Source: Blastococcus_B deserti | GTDB lineage: Bacteria > Actinomycetota > Actinomycetes > Mycobacteriales > Geodermatophilaceae | DNA: 64,000 nt | Direction of reading: 5' to 3' | Assembly (NCBI RefSeq): GCF_042682525.1 | Contig: NZ_JBHUHP010000016.1 | Location: 282,007-346,006, forward strand | Shown: positions 15,458 through 23,492 of the stretch, piece after piece | How positions within the stretch are numbered: the first letter of the stretch is position 1 | Layout: each line of letters begins with the position of its first letter | Notes under the pieces: model-generated | What the model was told of the DNA's origin: nothing | The model's input: only the letters and a program-made list of their open reading frames with translations | The model's database searches: none | Program-made: the position numbers and the translations under genes

Positions 15458-15700
15458 ATGACCAGCGTCTACGCGTACGGCACCGCACACGCCGTCGTGA
15501 TGGTCGGCTCCTTCGGCGCGGAAGGCCTCACCCCCCGGCAGATCGGCCCCGCGCACGCGACGATCGGACGGGTCAACGGGCAGAGCCGCAAGGCGCTCTG
15601 CGGAGCCTACGTCTCGATCGACGAACAGCTGCCCTGGCCGCCCGAGGGCTACGAGGACCAACAGCTGTGCGCCAGCTGCGCGGAGCTGGCCGCGCTCTGA
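15458..15700 (+). CDS. Small conserved-looking protein with CxxC
   Basis: 80 residues starting at ATG 15458, with GGAGG very close upstream (2-base gap). The protein begins MTSVYAYGTAHAVVMVGSFG, contains HATIGRVNGQSRKALCGAYV, and ends QQLCASCAELAAL. One Cys in the middle and a CxxC near the end could form a small metal site or disulfide. Its amino acid balance is natural rather than shadow-like. The family is unknown to me. Confidence 0.6.
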   Translation: MTSVYAYGTAHAVVMVGSFGAEGLTPRQIGPAHATIGRVNGQSRKALCGAYVSIDEQLPWPPEGYEDQQLCASCAELAAL

Positions 15701-15732
15701 TCGATGACGCGCCACTCCCCGCCGCGCTGGGA

Positions 15733-16968
15733 TCAGATCAGCAGTGGTTGACCGATGAGGATTTCGGTGCCGTCGGGGCGGTAGGTGCACCATCGGCCGT
15801 CGGGCCCTCGCACGACGGAGAAGCCGTGGTGCACCTGGGTGTGGTGGCGTTCGCAGAGCAGGGCGGAGTTCTCGAGGCTGGTGGGGCCGTCGTCGCGGTG
15901 CCATTCAAGGACGTGGTGGACGTCGCACCAGGGGGCAGGGGCCTCGCAGCCGGCGAAGATGCAGTGCCGGTCCTGCACCTCGACCGAGCGGCGCAGGGAG
16001 GCGGGCACGATCCGCTGGTCGCGGCCGTGGTCGAGGATCCGACCGTCGGGGCCCATGATCACCCGACTGACGGTGCTGTCACAGGCCAGCCAGCGGGCCC
16101 GGGCCGCGGAGAGCATCGTGCCGAGACCGGTGGTCGCTGCGCCGGGGCCGGTAGCGGGGTCCATCAGGTCGTCGAGCTTGATCATCACGGCCACGTGCGG
16201 CTTGACCGTACGCAGGATCGGCGCCTGCCCCGCCGCGAGGGCGACGTCCACGCCCTGCACGAGCGCGTCACCGAACTGCTGGGCGCGCGTCCGGGTGTCC
16301 CCGGCCGGTCGGTCGGCCCGGACGTAGGACTCGAGCCACAGCTCCAACTTCTCCCCGCCGACCGCGTCGAGTTGGCCTCGAAAGCTGCGGCTCCCGTCGG
16401 CGTTCCGCGCGATCGACAGTGACCGACCCTCGGTCGGGTCCGGTTCGGTGCCGTCGGGGTCGAGCCGGGCCAGGTAGTGGTGCACGACCTGGCTCAGCTC
16501 CCGGTACGGGCGCGTCGCGGCGATCCGAGCCAGGGTCTGGTCCACCGCGGCCAGGTCGACGCCCTGCCCGACCGCCTCAGCCTGCGCCCGCACGCTGGCC
16601 ACCGGCGCGATCACCGCCACCTGGTCGGCGGTGACCACGCCGGCGGCGAAGGCGGCCTCGACCGCCGGCAGCTGCTCCAGGGCTCGCCCGTTACGAACCA
16701 GCTGCGCCGCCGCCGAGGGGGAAAGACGGGGGTGGCCGCGCAGCCACGACTGCATCGTCTTCGCACCGTCGTGCTGCGACGCCTGGGCAAGCTCCCCCTC
16801 GCGGACCGACCGGGTCACCTGCGCGGCGATCAGGTGCTGCGCCCGCAGCAACCGGGCGGTCCGCTCGAGTACCTGCGGGCCGAACATCGACTTCATGTCG
16901 TCGGCGGCCAGGGCTTCCACCGCGGCCTCCAGTTGGGCCAGCGGATCACCAAAGTCGTTCGAACGCAT
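15733..16968 (-). CDS. DUF222 protein with C-terminal HNH endonuclease domain
   Basis: 411 residues of the 13E12/DUF222-HNH class, abundant and often multi-copy in actinobacteria. The DUF222 region spans about 40-290 (ARLLRAQHLIAAQVTRSV, HPRLSPSAAAQLVRNGRAL, GVVTADQVAVIA). The HNH domain is near 335-385: DRHCIFAGCEAPAPWCDVHHVLEWHRDDGPTSLENSALLCERHH, with the HH pair, central Asn and final HH, and zinc-binding cysteines in CIFAGC. The core reads intact, so the protein is probably an active nuclease. The physiological role of these proteins is not established. Confidence 0.9.
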   Translation of the reverse strand: MRSNDFGDPLAQLEAAVEALAADDMKSMFGPQVLERTARLLRAQHLIAAQVTRSVREGELAQASQHDGAKTMQSWLRGHPRLSPSAAAQLVRNGRALEQLPAVEAAFAAGVVTADQVAVIAPVASVRAQAEAVGQGVDLAAVDQTLARIAATRPYRELSQVVHHYLARLDPDGTEPDPTEGRSLSIARNADGSRSFRGQLDAVGGEKLELWLESYVRADRPAGDTRTRAQQFGDALVQGVDVALAAGQAPILRTVKPHVAVMIKLDDLMDPATGPGAATTGLGTMLSAARARWLACDSTVSRVIMGPDGRILDHGRDQRIVPASLRRSVEVQDRHCIFAGCEAPAPWCDVHHVLEWHRDDGPTSLENSALLCERHHTQVHHGFSVVRGPDGRWCTYRPDGTEILIGQPLLI

Positions 16969-17109
16969 GTACGAATGCTAGTCGCCCGAGACTTCACCGG
17001 CCACCCGAATCCCCAGGTCAGTGCGCTGTCCACACGCCCCTCAGGCCGGCCGTTGACCGACCCAGGATGCAGGCACGGTCGGACCGTCCGTCCGGTCGTC
17101 CCGCCGTGC

Positions 17110-17391
17110 TCAGCCGCCGGCGACCGACGGCAGGATCTGCACCACCGCCCCGTCCCGCACCGGTGTGGCGAGCCCCTGCTCGAAGCGGACGTCGTCGCCG
17201 TCGACGTAGACGTTCACGAAGCGGCGGATCGCGCCGGTCTCGTCCCGCAGCCGGCGGGCCAGGAGCGGATGCCCCTCCGCCAGCCGGTCCAGGACGTCGC
17301 CGACCGTCCCCTCCCCCACGTCGACGTCGACGTGCCGTGCACCGCTCACCAGACCGGCGAGCGCGCCCGGCACCAGCACCTCGACGCTCAT
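17110..17391 (-). CDS. MoaD/ThiS-family ubiquitin-like sulfur carrier
   Basis: 93 residues with the beta-grasp pattern and the C-terminal Gly-Gly (ILPSVAGG) that is adenylated and thiocarboxylated in MoaD, ThiS and CysO. The middle contains RRFVNVYVDGDDVRFEQGLATPVRDGAVVQIL, standard for the MoaD branch. It starts 10 bases after the stop of the BNR-repeat protein, with which it forms an operon. This pairing of a small sulfur carrier and a sialidase-like propeller occurs in other actinobacteria, but its purpose is unclear. No MoeB, MoaE or ThiF partner is present here. Confidence 0.85.
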   Translation of the reverse strand: MSVEVLVPGALAGLVSGARHVDVDVGEGTVGDVLDRLAEGHPLLARRLRDETGAIRRFVNVYVDGDDVRFEQGLATPVRDGAVVQILPSVAGG

Positions 17392-17401
17392 GGCCGCGCC
17401 C

Positions 17402-18484
17402 TCACGGGAGCCGGGCCGCCCGGACGCACAGCACGTCGGGCAGGTGGCCGGCGACCAGTGCGAACGTGTCCCCCTCGTCGGCGCTGGCGTAGACGCAGCC
17501 GTCCCGCGTCCCGACGTAGATCCCCGTGGGGTCGCCCTCGTCGGCGCAGGCCGCGTCGCGCATGACGGCGGTCCACGACCCGTCGGGCAGCCCCTCACCC
17601 AGCTCCGTCCACGTCGCTCCGGCGTCGCGCGTGCGGTGCACCCGCAGCCGGCCGTCCGGCGGCACCCGCTGCATGTCGGCAACCAGGGGCACCACCCAGG
17701 CGGTGCCCGGTGTGCGCGGCGAGGAGACGATCGGGAAACCGAAGTCGGCCGGCAGGCCCTCGGCGATGGAGGACCACGTGCCCCCGGCGTCGTCGCTGCG
17801 GAAGACCCCGAAGTGGTTCTGCGCGTAGAGCCGGTCCGGATCGCCCGCGTCCACGGCGACCTTGTGCACGCACTGGCCGTACTCGGGCAGCGGTTCGGGC
17901 AGGAAGACGGCGGTGATGCCGCGGTTGCGCGGTTCCCACTCCGACCCGCCGTCCTCGCTGACGTAGACCCCGCCGGTGCTCATGGCCACCGTCACCCGGT
18001 CCGACGCCGGGTCGGGCAGCACGGTGTGCACCGCGCCTCCTCCGCCGCCCGGCTCCCAGGTCTTGCGATGCGGGTGCTCCCACAGGCCCCGGACCAGCTC
18101 GAAGGAGCAGCCGCCGTCGGTGCTGCGCCACAGCGAGTGCGGCTCGCAGCCGGCCCACACGACGTCGGGACGGTCCGCCGAGTCCGGCCGAAGCTGCCAG
18201 ACCCGGGCCAGTGCGGCGTCCTCCCCCTCCGGGAACCTGATGGCCCCGTGGTCGGTCTCCTGCCAGGTGCCGCCCAGGTCGTCGGACCACATGACGGTCG
18301 GGCCCCAGTGCCCATACTGGATCCCGGCGAGCAACCGGGGAGCCCGGCGCCGGGTGTCTACGCAGACCGCCGCGACCTCCTGGCCGAGGAGGTGTGGCCC
18401 TTCCACAGCCCAGGTGCGGCGGTCATCGTCACTGCGGGCGAGCCACAGCCCCTTGCGCGTACCGATGGCCAGCAGGTCTGCCAT
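17402..18484 (-). CDS. BNR/sialidase-like beta-propeller protein
   Basis: 360 residues from ATG 18484. Repeated Asp-box (S/TxDxGxTW) elements define a propeller: ARSDDDRRTW, WSDDLGGTW, WRSTDGGCSF, VSEDGGSEW, FRSDDAGGTW, HRTRDAGATW and ASADEGDTF. No signal peptide is seen, so it is cytosolic. Sialidase catalytic Arg-triad residues are not evident, and members of this group are usually annotated only as exo-alpha-sialidase or WD40/YCF48-like. It is co-transcribed with the MoaD-like protein. Confidence 0.85.
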   Translation of the reverse strand: MADLLAIGTRKGLWLARSDDDRRTWAVEGPHLLGQEVAAVCVDTRRRAPRLLAGIQYGHWGPTVMWSDDLGGTWQETDHGAIRFPEGEDAALARVWQLRPDSADRPDVVWAGCEPHSLWRSTDGGCSFELVRGLWEHPHRKTWEPGGGGGAVHTVLPDPASDRVTVAMSTGGVYVSEDGGSEWEPRNRGITAVFLPEPLPEYGQCVHKVAVDAGDPDRLYAQNHFGVFRSDDAGGTWSSIAEGLPADFGFPIVSSPRTPGTAWVVPLVADMQRVPPDGRLRVHRTRDAGATWTELGEGLPDGSWTAVMRDAACADEGDPTGIYVGTRDGCVYASADEGDTFALVAGHLPDVLCVRAARLP

Positions 18485-18607
18485 GACGCCCCTCCGGTCG
18501 ACGGATCGACGTGAGGGCGACCGTATGACCCGGGACCGACGGGAACGAGACCTCTCGGCGCGGGCCGGCACCCTCACGGAGGGTTGGACCGTCCGGGGCC
18601 CCGGAAC

Positions 18608-19138
18608 TCAGCGGCGGGTGGCGCCACCTCCACCGGGCTGGTCCGGCCGGGGAGCCTGGCCGGGCTGCTCCGGGTACGTGGCCTGGCCTGGCTGCTCGGG
18701 GTACGCGGCCTGGCCGCCCTGACCGGGGTACGCGGCCTGCCCGCCCTGACCGGAATAGCCCCCCTGGTCGGCGCCCTGCCGGGAGCGACCGTCGTGGACG
18801 ACGTCCGGCGCGAGCTTCTCGGCCTTCGCGCGCAACTGCTCCGCCTCCGATCGGACCTCACCGGCCCGCGCGGCACGCTCGCGCGCCTCCTGCTCGGCCA
18901 GCGCCGTCCGCTCCTCGGCCTCGGCTCGTTCGCGGCGCGCACGGGCGGCCTGCTCCTCGGCGAGCGCCTGCTCCTTCTCCGCCTGCGCGCCACGGACCTG
19001 CGCCTCGCGGAGGTGCTCCCGTGCCTGCTCCCGCTTGCGGACCTGCGCCACGCGGGAGCGCTTGGCCAGGGCGAGCGCCAGCAGGGCCAGCAGCACCACG
19101 ACGGCGACGACGATCAGGACGATGACCCAGGTGTCCAC
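18608..19138 (-). CDS. Membrane-anchored coiled-coil protein with Gly/Gln/Tyr/Pro repeats
   Basis: 176 residues. Residues 5-26 are a single N-terminal membrane helix (VIVLIVVAVVVLLALLALALA). Residues 27-110 are a highly charged heptad-rich coiled coil (Ala/Glu/Arg/Gln). The last 55 residues are a degenerate repeat of GQGGQAAYPGQ / EQPGQATYP type. The layout resembles envelope-associated scaffold proteins, but I cannot name a family. The repeat is imperfect at DNA level, so it is not a recent expansion. Confidence 0.7.
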   Translation of the reverse strand: MDTWVIVLIVVAVVVLLALLALALAKRSRVAQVRKREQAREHLREAQVRGAQAEKEQALAEEQAARARRERAEAEERTALAEQEARERAARAGEVRSEAEQLRAKAEKLAPDVVHDGRSRQGADQGGYSGQGGQAAYPGQGGQAAYPEQPGQATYPEQPGQAPRPDQPGGGGATRR

Positions 19139-19213
19139 GATGACCCCTCCTCGGAACCACCGATCTTGTTCCCTCGAGCCCGGGAACGGAAACGCCGGGA
19201 GATCGTCAGGCGG

Positions 19214-20392
19214 TCACTTCAGGGCGCTGCCGGCCTGCCACTGGTCCCACGGGATCGTCCAGTCGTAGACGGGCGAGCGGAGGGTGCCCGCGCTGGAGCC
19301 CCGGATCTCGACGACGTCGCCCGGCTGCGAGAACTCGAAGAACCAGCGGGCGTTCTCGGTCGACATGTTGATGCAGCCGTGCGAGACGTTGGTGTTGCCC
19401 TGCTGGGCCACCGACCAGGGGGCCGCGTGCACGAACTCGCCGCTGTCGGAGATCCGGACGGCGTACTCGACCGGCGTCCGGTACCCGTTCGGGCTGTCGA
19501 CCGGGACGCCGTAGGTGCTCGAGTCCATGATCCGGTTGCGGTTCAGCTCGGTGACCACGTGCGCACCGTTGTAGCTCGGGTTGTCCGGGCTGCCGGCGCT
19601 GATCGGGAAGGTCTTCACCAACTGGTCGCCGTCGTACACCTGCATCTGGTACGTACTGGCGTCGGCGATCGACACGTGCCGTGCCCCGATGGAGAACGAC
19701 ACCGTGCGGTTCTTCTCCCCCCAGATACCGTCGCCGAAGTGCACGCCGTAGAGGTTGGCGTCCAGGCGCACCTCGGTGTGGGCCGGCCAGTAGGCGGACG
19801 GGCGGAAGTGCACCTCGGAGTCGCTCAGCCAGCTCCAGACGCCGTCGGTCGGCGTGGAACTGGTGACCTGGAGGTGGCTCTCGACGGCGGCCTTGTCGGC
19901 GACCGGGTCGTCGAAGAAGACCCGGATCGGCATCCCGACGCCGACGGTCTGCCCGTCCAGCGGGCCGACCGAGGGCGTGGACTGCCTGGCGGGGGTGACG
20001 GTGGTGAACGTCGAGGTCGCCGTGGCCTCCTCGCCGTCCTCGTTCGACGCCGACGCCGTCAGCGTGTACCGGGCCCCGTAGGCCAGCGGGGTCTCCGGGG
20101 TCCACACGGCGGTGTCCTCGCCGTCCCCGGCCGCCACAGCGCCCGGCACCGGGGCGCCGGCGCCGTCGACCAGCGTGACGTCGCCGAGCTCGCCGTCGGT
20201 CACCGAGATCTCGAGCGGGACGACGGGTGACACGTCCGCGGACCCGTCGGCGACCGCCAGGGACACCTGCGCGGGCGGTGCCTCGGCGGCGGTCTCCGTC
20301 GCCCGGCCACCCCCGCCGCCGTCGTCGTTCCCGCTGCACCCGGCCAGGAAGATCATCGCTCCCGCGGTGATCATGGCGGCTGTCCGTCGCAC
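19214..20392 (-). CDS. Lipoprotein L,D-transpeptidase (LdtMt2-like)
   Basis: 392 residues from GTG 20392. A lipoprotein signal ends in FLAGC (Cys19), placing it on the outer face of the membrane. Two Ig-like domains (about 50-130 and 140-235, the latter PLDGQTVGVGMPIRVFFDDPV) precede the YkuD catalytic domain, which has HVVTELNRNRIMDSSTYGVPVDSP and the SHGCINMS box (His338, Cys340). It makes 3-3 crosslinks in peptidoglycan and is the usual actinobacterial five-part layout. The upstream 176 bp before tRNA-Lys holds its promoter, though no clear boxes are visible. Confidence 0.93.
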   Translation of the reverse strand: MRRTAAMITAGAMIFLAGCSGNDDGGGGGRATETAAEAPPAQVSLAVADGSADVSPVVPLEISVTDGELGDVTLVDGAGAPVPGAVAAGDGEDTAVWTPETPLAYGARYTLTASASNEDGEEATATSTFTTVTPARQSTPSVGPLDGQTVGVGMPIRVFFDDPVADKAAVESHLQVTSSTPTDGVWSWLSDSEVHFRPSAYWPAHTEVRLDANLYGVHFGDGIWGEKNRTVSFSIGARHVSIADASTYQMQVYDGDQLVKTFPISAGSPDNPSYNGAHVVTELNRNRIMDSSTYGVPVDSPNGYRTPVEYAVRISDSGEFVHAAPWSVAQQGNTNVSHGCINMSTENARWFFEFSQPGDVVEIRGSSAGTLRSPVYDWTIPWDQWQAGSALK

Positions 20393-20568
20393 CGTGCCCC
20401 CGTCCTCTCCTGGAACATCGGCCCGGTGGCACCGGGACCGTGGACCGGACACCAGTGTCCACGGCCAGGCAACCGAGTAACGCGAGGCAAGCGTCACGCC
20501 GGGGGCCCGAACCGCCACCGGACGGCGCTGGTATCGTTCTCCCTCGTTGCCCAGCAGTCGGGCGGCAC

Positions 20569-20644
<76 letters not shown>

Positions 20645-20648
20645 CACC

Positions 20649-20687
20649 GAGCGGCCGCGTCCACCAGGACGCGGCCGCTCTGTCGTT
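20649..20687 (+). terminator. Terminator of tRNA-Lys
   Basis: GAGCGGCCGCGTCC (20649-20662), loop ACCA, then GGACGCGGCCGCTC (20667-20680): a 14-bp perfect stem followed by TGTCGTT, starting five bases after the CCA. Confidence 0.8.
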
Positions 20688-20831
20688 CGTGCGTCCGCGC
20701 AGGCGGCTGCAGGTGAAGACGTCCCCTGGCGCGCCCCCGCGTGGTCGGTGACCAGCCCGCCCTCGTCCGTACCGCCTGGACCGAGGTGACACGAGGGATG
20801 ATCACGCCACCGGTCGCGGTCGCGTGGGTCG

Positions 20832-21125
20832 CTAGTCGGTCCGCTTGATCAGCCGCAGGTGCGGGCGCGTGGTGATGTCCTCCCGCTCGTCGCGCACCGG
20901 CGGGAGGCCGGCCGCCCGGCGCACCCGGTTCTCGGGAACTTCCAGGGCCCGCGCCAGGAACTCGGCCAGCCCCTCGGTGATGAAACTGGTCCCGCCCGTG
21001 CGCGCCATCAGCTTGAGGGTCTCCGGGGGCACGACCCAGCGGGACAGGCGTGCGGCGTCGTCCGTGGTGCGGGCGAGTTCCCAGAGGCGGCGCCGCACGA
21101 GGTCCTGCAGGTCCTTGCCGGGCAT
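20832..21125 (-). CDS. Small helical protein, unassigned
   Basis: 97 residues beginning MPGKDLQDLVRRRLWELARTT and continuing SRWVVPPETLKLMARTGGTSFITEGLAEFLARALEV. The pattern of a short N-terminal helix, a 'VPPETLKLMARTG' turn and an amphipathic helix suggests a compact helix-turn-helix, as in Lsr2-independent small XRE-like proteins; this is only a fold guess. It lies 9 bp downstream of the K+ channel gene and is probably co-transcribed with it. Confidence 0.65.
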   Translation of the reverse strand: MPGKDLQDLVRRRLWELARTTDDAARLSRWVVPPETLKLMARTGGTSFITEGLAEFLARALEVPENRVRRAAGLPPVRDEREDITTRPHLRLIKRTD

Positions 21126-21134
21126 CCCCGCAGG

Positions 21135-22991
21135 TTAGGCCCGCCCGGCCGGCGTCGCATCCGGGGAGCTCTCCGTGCGCGCGTCCTCGTCGGGTCCGGG
21201 GGTCCGGCTCAGGCGGCGCCAGATCCAGCTCGACGGCACCCGCCGGCCGGAGACCACGTACTCGAGGACGCCGTCGACCACGAGGGTCGTCTCGAGCGCG
21301 CGACGCGCCGCCGGCCACCCGGCCAGCAGCAGCTCGTCGCCGGGCCGGAGGACGAAGTCGTCGTCCGGCGCGAGCGTGACGTCCCCGCCGCGCATCACCA
21401 GCAGCGTCACGACGTGCAGCGGCTCGTCCCGGTCCTCCGGATTGCGCAGCAGCGTGCCCAGGCGGGCCGTTCCCGAGGCGAGCCAGCTCCCGACCGCGGG
21501 CGCCTCCTGCGTCGTCAGCCGCACCTTCCACAGCGCCTGCAGCCGGGTGCCGCAGACCGCGGTGAGGCGGTCGACCAGCGTCTCGGCCCACGCGTTCCCC
21601 CGCGCGGGCATTTCTCGCAGGAAACGCCACAGCAGCGGGGTGGACAGCTGCGCGTACACCTCGTGCGCGATCACCTCCGTGGGCACGAGCAGGGCGTCGA
21701 TCTCCATCGCGGCGAACAGCGGGGCGCTGGCCGGCCGGTTCTGCCGCGCGGCGAGGAACAGCGAGGGATTGCTGCGGCGGGCCGCGGCCACCAGCGACAG
21801 GTTCGTCGTGTCGTTGTCCGTCCCGGCGACCAGGCCCACCGCCCGGTCCAGGTCCGCCTGAGCGAGCACCCACGGGTCGGAACCGTCACCCACCAGCAGG
21901 TCGGCGTCCTCCACGTCGACGGGATTCGCCTCGATCACGGTGACCTCCAGCCCCTCGGCCCGCAGGTCGATGGTCAGCTCACGGCCGAGCCGGCCGTAGC
22001 CGCAGACGATCCAGCGCCCGCTGCGCGGCGGCGCCCCCCGCTCCGGCAGCTGCGCGCCCGGGCCGCTCTCCAGCCACGTCAGCAGCTGGTACGACGCCGG
22101 TGAGCGCAGGGCCAACCGCAGGTGGTCGCCGAAGCGGTCGAACGGGTTGACGGTGCTCGGGTTGCCGAACGCCCCCATCCGCTCGGCGATCGTCCGCGAG
22201 GTCACCCGCGCGATGACCGGGAGGTCTGGCCGCAGGAGCGCCGCGGCCATGACGACGGCCAGGTTGGCCTCCTCGTCGTCGGTGAGCGCCACGACGGCCT
22301 CGCAGCAGGAGTGGCCGAGGCCGGCCACCGCCAGGTGCCCGGGGTCGCGGGCGTCGGCGGTCAGACCAGGGACGTCGGCGTGGTAGGAGGTCAGCTCGAG
22401 CTTGTCGATGCGCTCGTCCGAGCGGTCCAGGACGACGAACCGCCGGCCGAGCGCGTCGATGGAGTGCCCGAGCAGCTCCCCCGTGCGGCCGTAGCCGGCG
22501 ATGAGCAGGAACGGCTCGCGCAGCCGGGAGACCTTGCGGCTGAAGTGCTGCAGCGCCAGCGCGTTGCGGAAGGCGCGGTCCTGCATCAGGGCCAGCAGCG
22601 ACCCGATGGCATAGGCCCAGCCGACGACGGTCAGGTAGATCGAGATCGTCACCCACATCCGCTGGTTGTAGGTGAACGGGTACGGGATCTCGCCGAAGCC
22701 GATCGTCGTGGCGGTGTAGCTCATGATGTAGAAGGCGTCGAAGAAGCCCATCCGCCAGGGGTTGCCATCGTCGTCGACGCCCGGGATCAGGGTCAGGCCG
22801 AGCACGCTCACCGAGAAGATGACGATCAGCACGATGAGCGGGGCACGCATGCGCCGCAGGATGAGGAAGATGGTCGCCGAGGCCTGCGCGGCCGAGGTGG
22901 CGGCCACCCGGAACGTGGCCCGGCGGATCCGGCGCTCCTCCTCCTCCCGCCCGAAGATGTTCTTCCAGAAGGCCAGCAGCGGGTTGCCCAT
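21135..22991 (-). CDS. Two-helix K+ channel with two RCK (TrkA-N/TrkA-C) modules
   Basis: 618 residues. There are TM helices at about 48-68 and 113-135 around a pore loop containing TATTIGFGE (residues 93-101), a GFGE variant of the TxGYGD potassium filter. Two RCK Rossmann modules follow: LLIAGYGRTGELLG (about 163) and WIVCGYGRLGRELTIDL (near 340). A TrkA-C-like end contains LAPDDDFVLRPGDELLLAGW. Such proteins are ligand-gated K+ (or mixed cation) channels, and two RCK modules per chain resemble a BK/GsuK layout. It is followed by a 97-residue protein and preceded by a four-helix membrane protein; all three are on one strand with short gaps. Confidence 0.88.
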   Translation of the reverse strand: MGNPLLAFWKNIFGREEEERRIRRATFRVAATSAAQASATIFLILRRMRAPLIVLIVIFSVSVLGLTLIPGVDDDGNPWRMGFFDAFYIMSYTATTIGFGEIPYPFTYNQRMWVTISIYLTVVGWAYAIGSLLALMQDRAFRNALALQHFSRKVSRLREPFLLIAGYGRTGELLGHSIDALGRRFVVLDRSDERIDKLELTSYHADVPGLTADARDPGHLAVAGLGHSCCEAVVALTDDEEANLAVVMAAALLRPDLPVIARVTSRTIAERMGAFGNPSTVNPFDRFGDHLRLALRSPASYQLLTWLESGPGAQLPERGAPPRSGRWIVCGYGRLGRELTIDLRAEGLEVTVIEANPVDVEDADLLVGDGSDPWVLAQADLDRAVGLVAGTDNDTTNLSLVAAARRSNPSLFLAARQNRPASAPLFAAMEIDALLVPTEVIAHEVYAQLSTPLLWRFLREMPARGNAWAETLVDRLTAVCGTRLQALWKVRLTTQEAPAVGSWLASGTARLGTLLRNPEDRDEPLHVVTLLVMRGGDVTLAPDDDFVLRPGDELLLAGWPAARRALETTLVVDGVLEYVVSGRRVPSSWIWRRLSRTPGPDEDARTESSPDATPAGRA

Positions 22992-23003
22992 GGCGCCCTT
23001 CGG

Positions 23004-23390
23004 TCAGCCGCGGTGGAAGGAGACCGTCTCCACGACCAGCAGGACGACGGAGACGATGTTGGCGAGCAGCGCGCCGCCCGACATGGATACGACGCTCGCC
23101 GTCCATCCTTCCGTCATGCCGGCGGTCGAGACGTAGGTGGCGTAGCCGAACATGAGGGCGGCACCGATCAGCTGCAGGTCGGCGACCAGGCTGGTGGCCA
23201 GGTGCACCGCGCCGATCTGCGTGCGGTCGCCGAACTTGAGCACGGTGGCGATGAGGTTGACGACCACGGCGGCGAAGAGCTCGTAGGGGTTGTGGTGCTC
23301 GGGCTCGTCGATGTCGCCGATGAAGAACCCGAAGTTGAGCGTGGCGGCGAGCACGACGAAGAAGCCGAAGACCACCTTCTCCAGGTTCAT
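23004..23390 (-). CDS. Four-helix membrane protein (DUF6394-like)
   Basis: 128 residues starting MNLEKVVFGFFVVLAATLNFGFF, with the conserved-looking segment IGDIDEPEHHNPYELFAAVVVNLIATVLKFGDRTQIGAVHLATSLVADLQLI. Four hydrophobic helices are predicted. I believe this matches DUF6394, a family repeatedly found next to potassium channel genes, which fits here (12 bp upstream of the channel gene). A role in channel function is inferred from neighbourhood. Confidence 0.75.
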   Translation of the reverse strand: MNLEKVVFGFFVVLAATLNFGFFIGDIDEPEHHNPYELFAAVVVNLIATVLKFGDRTQIGAVHLATSLVADLQLIGAALMFGYATYVSTAGMTEGWTASVVSMSGGALLANIVSVVLLVVETVSFHRG

Positions 23391-23492
23391 CCGGCCTCCC
23401 GTCTCGGCGCCTGCCCTGATCTTGACCCGGAAAGCCGGGAGCGGCCAGCCGGTCGGCACGTCGGGCCGGCCGCGGGTCCGTAGGGTCTGCCG

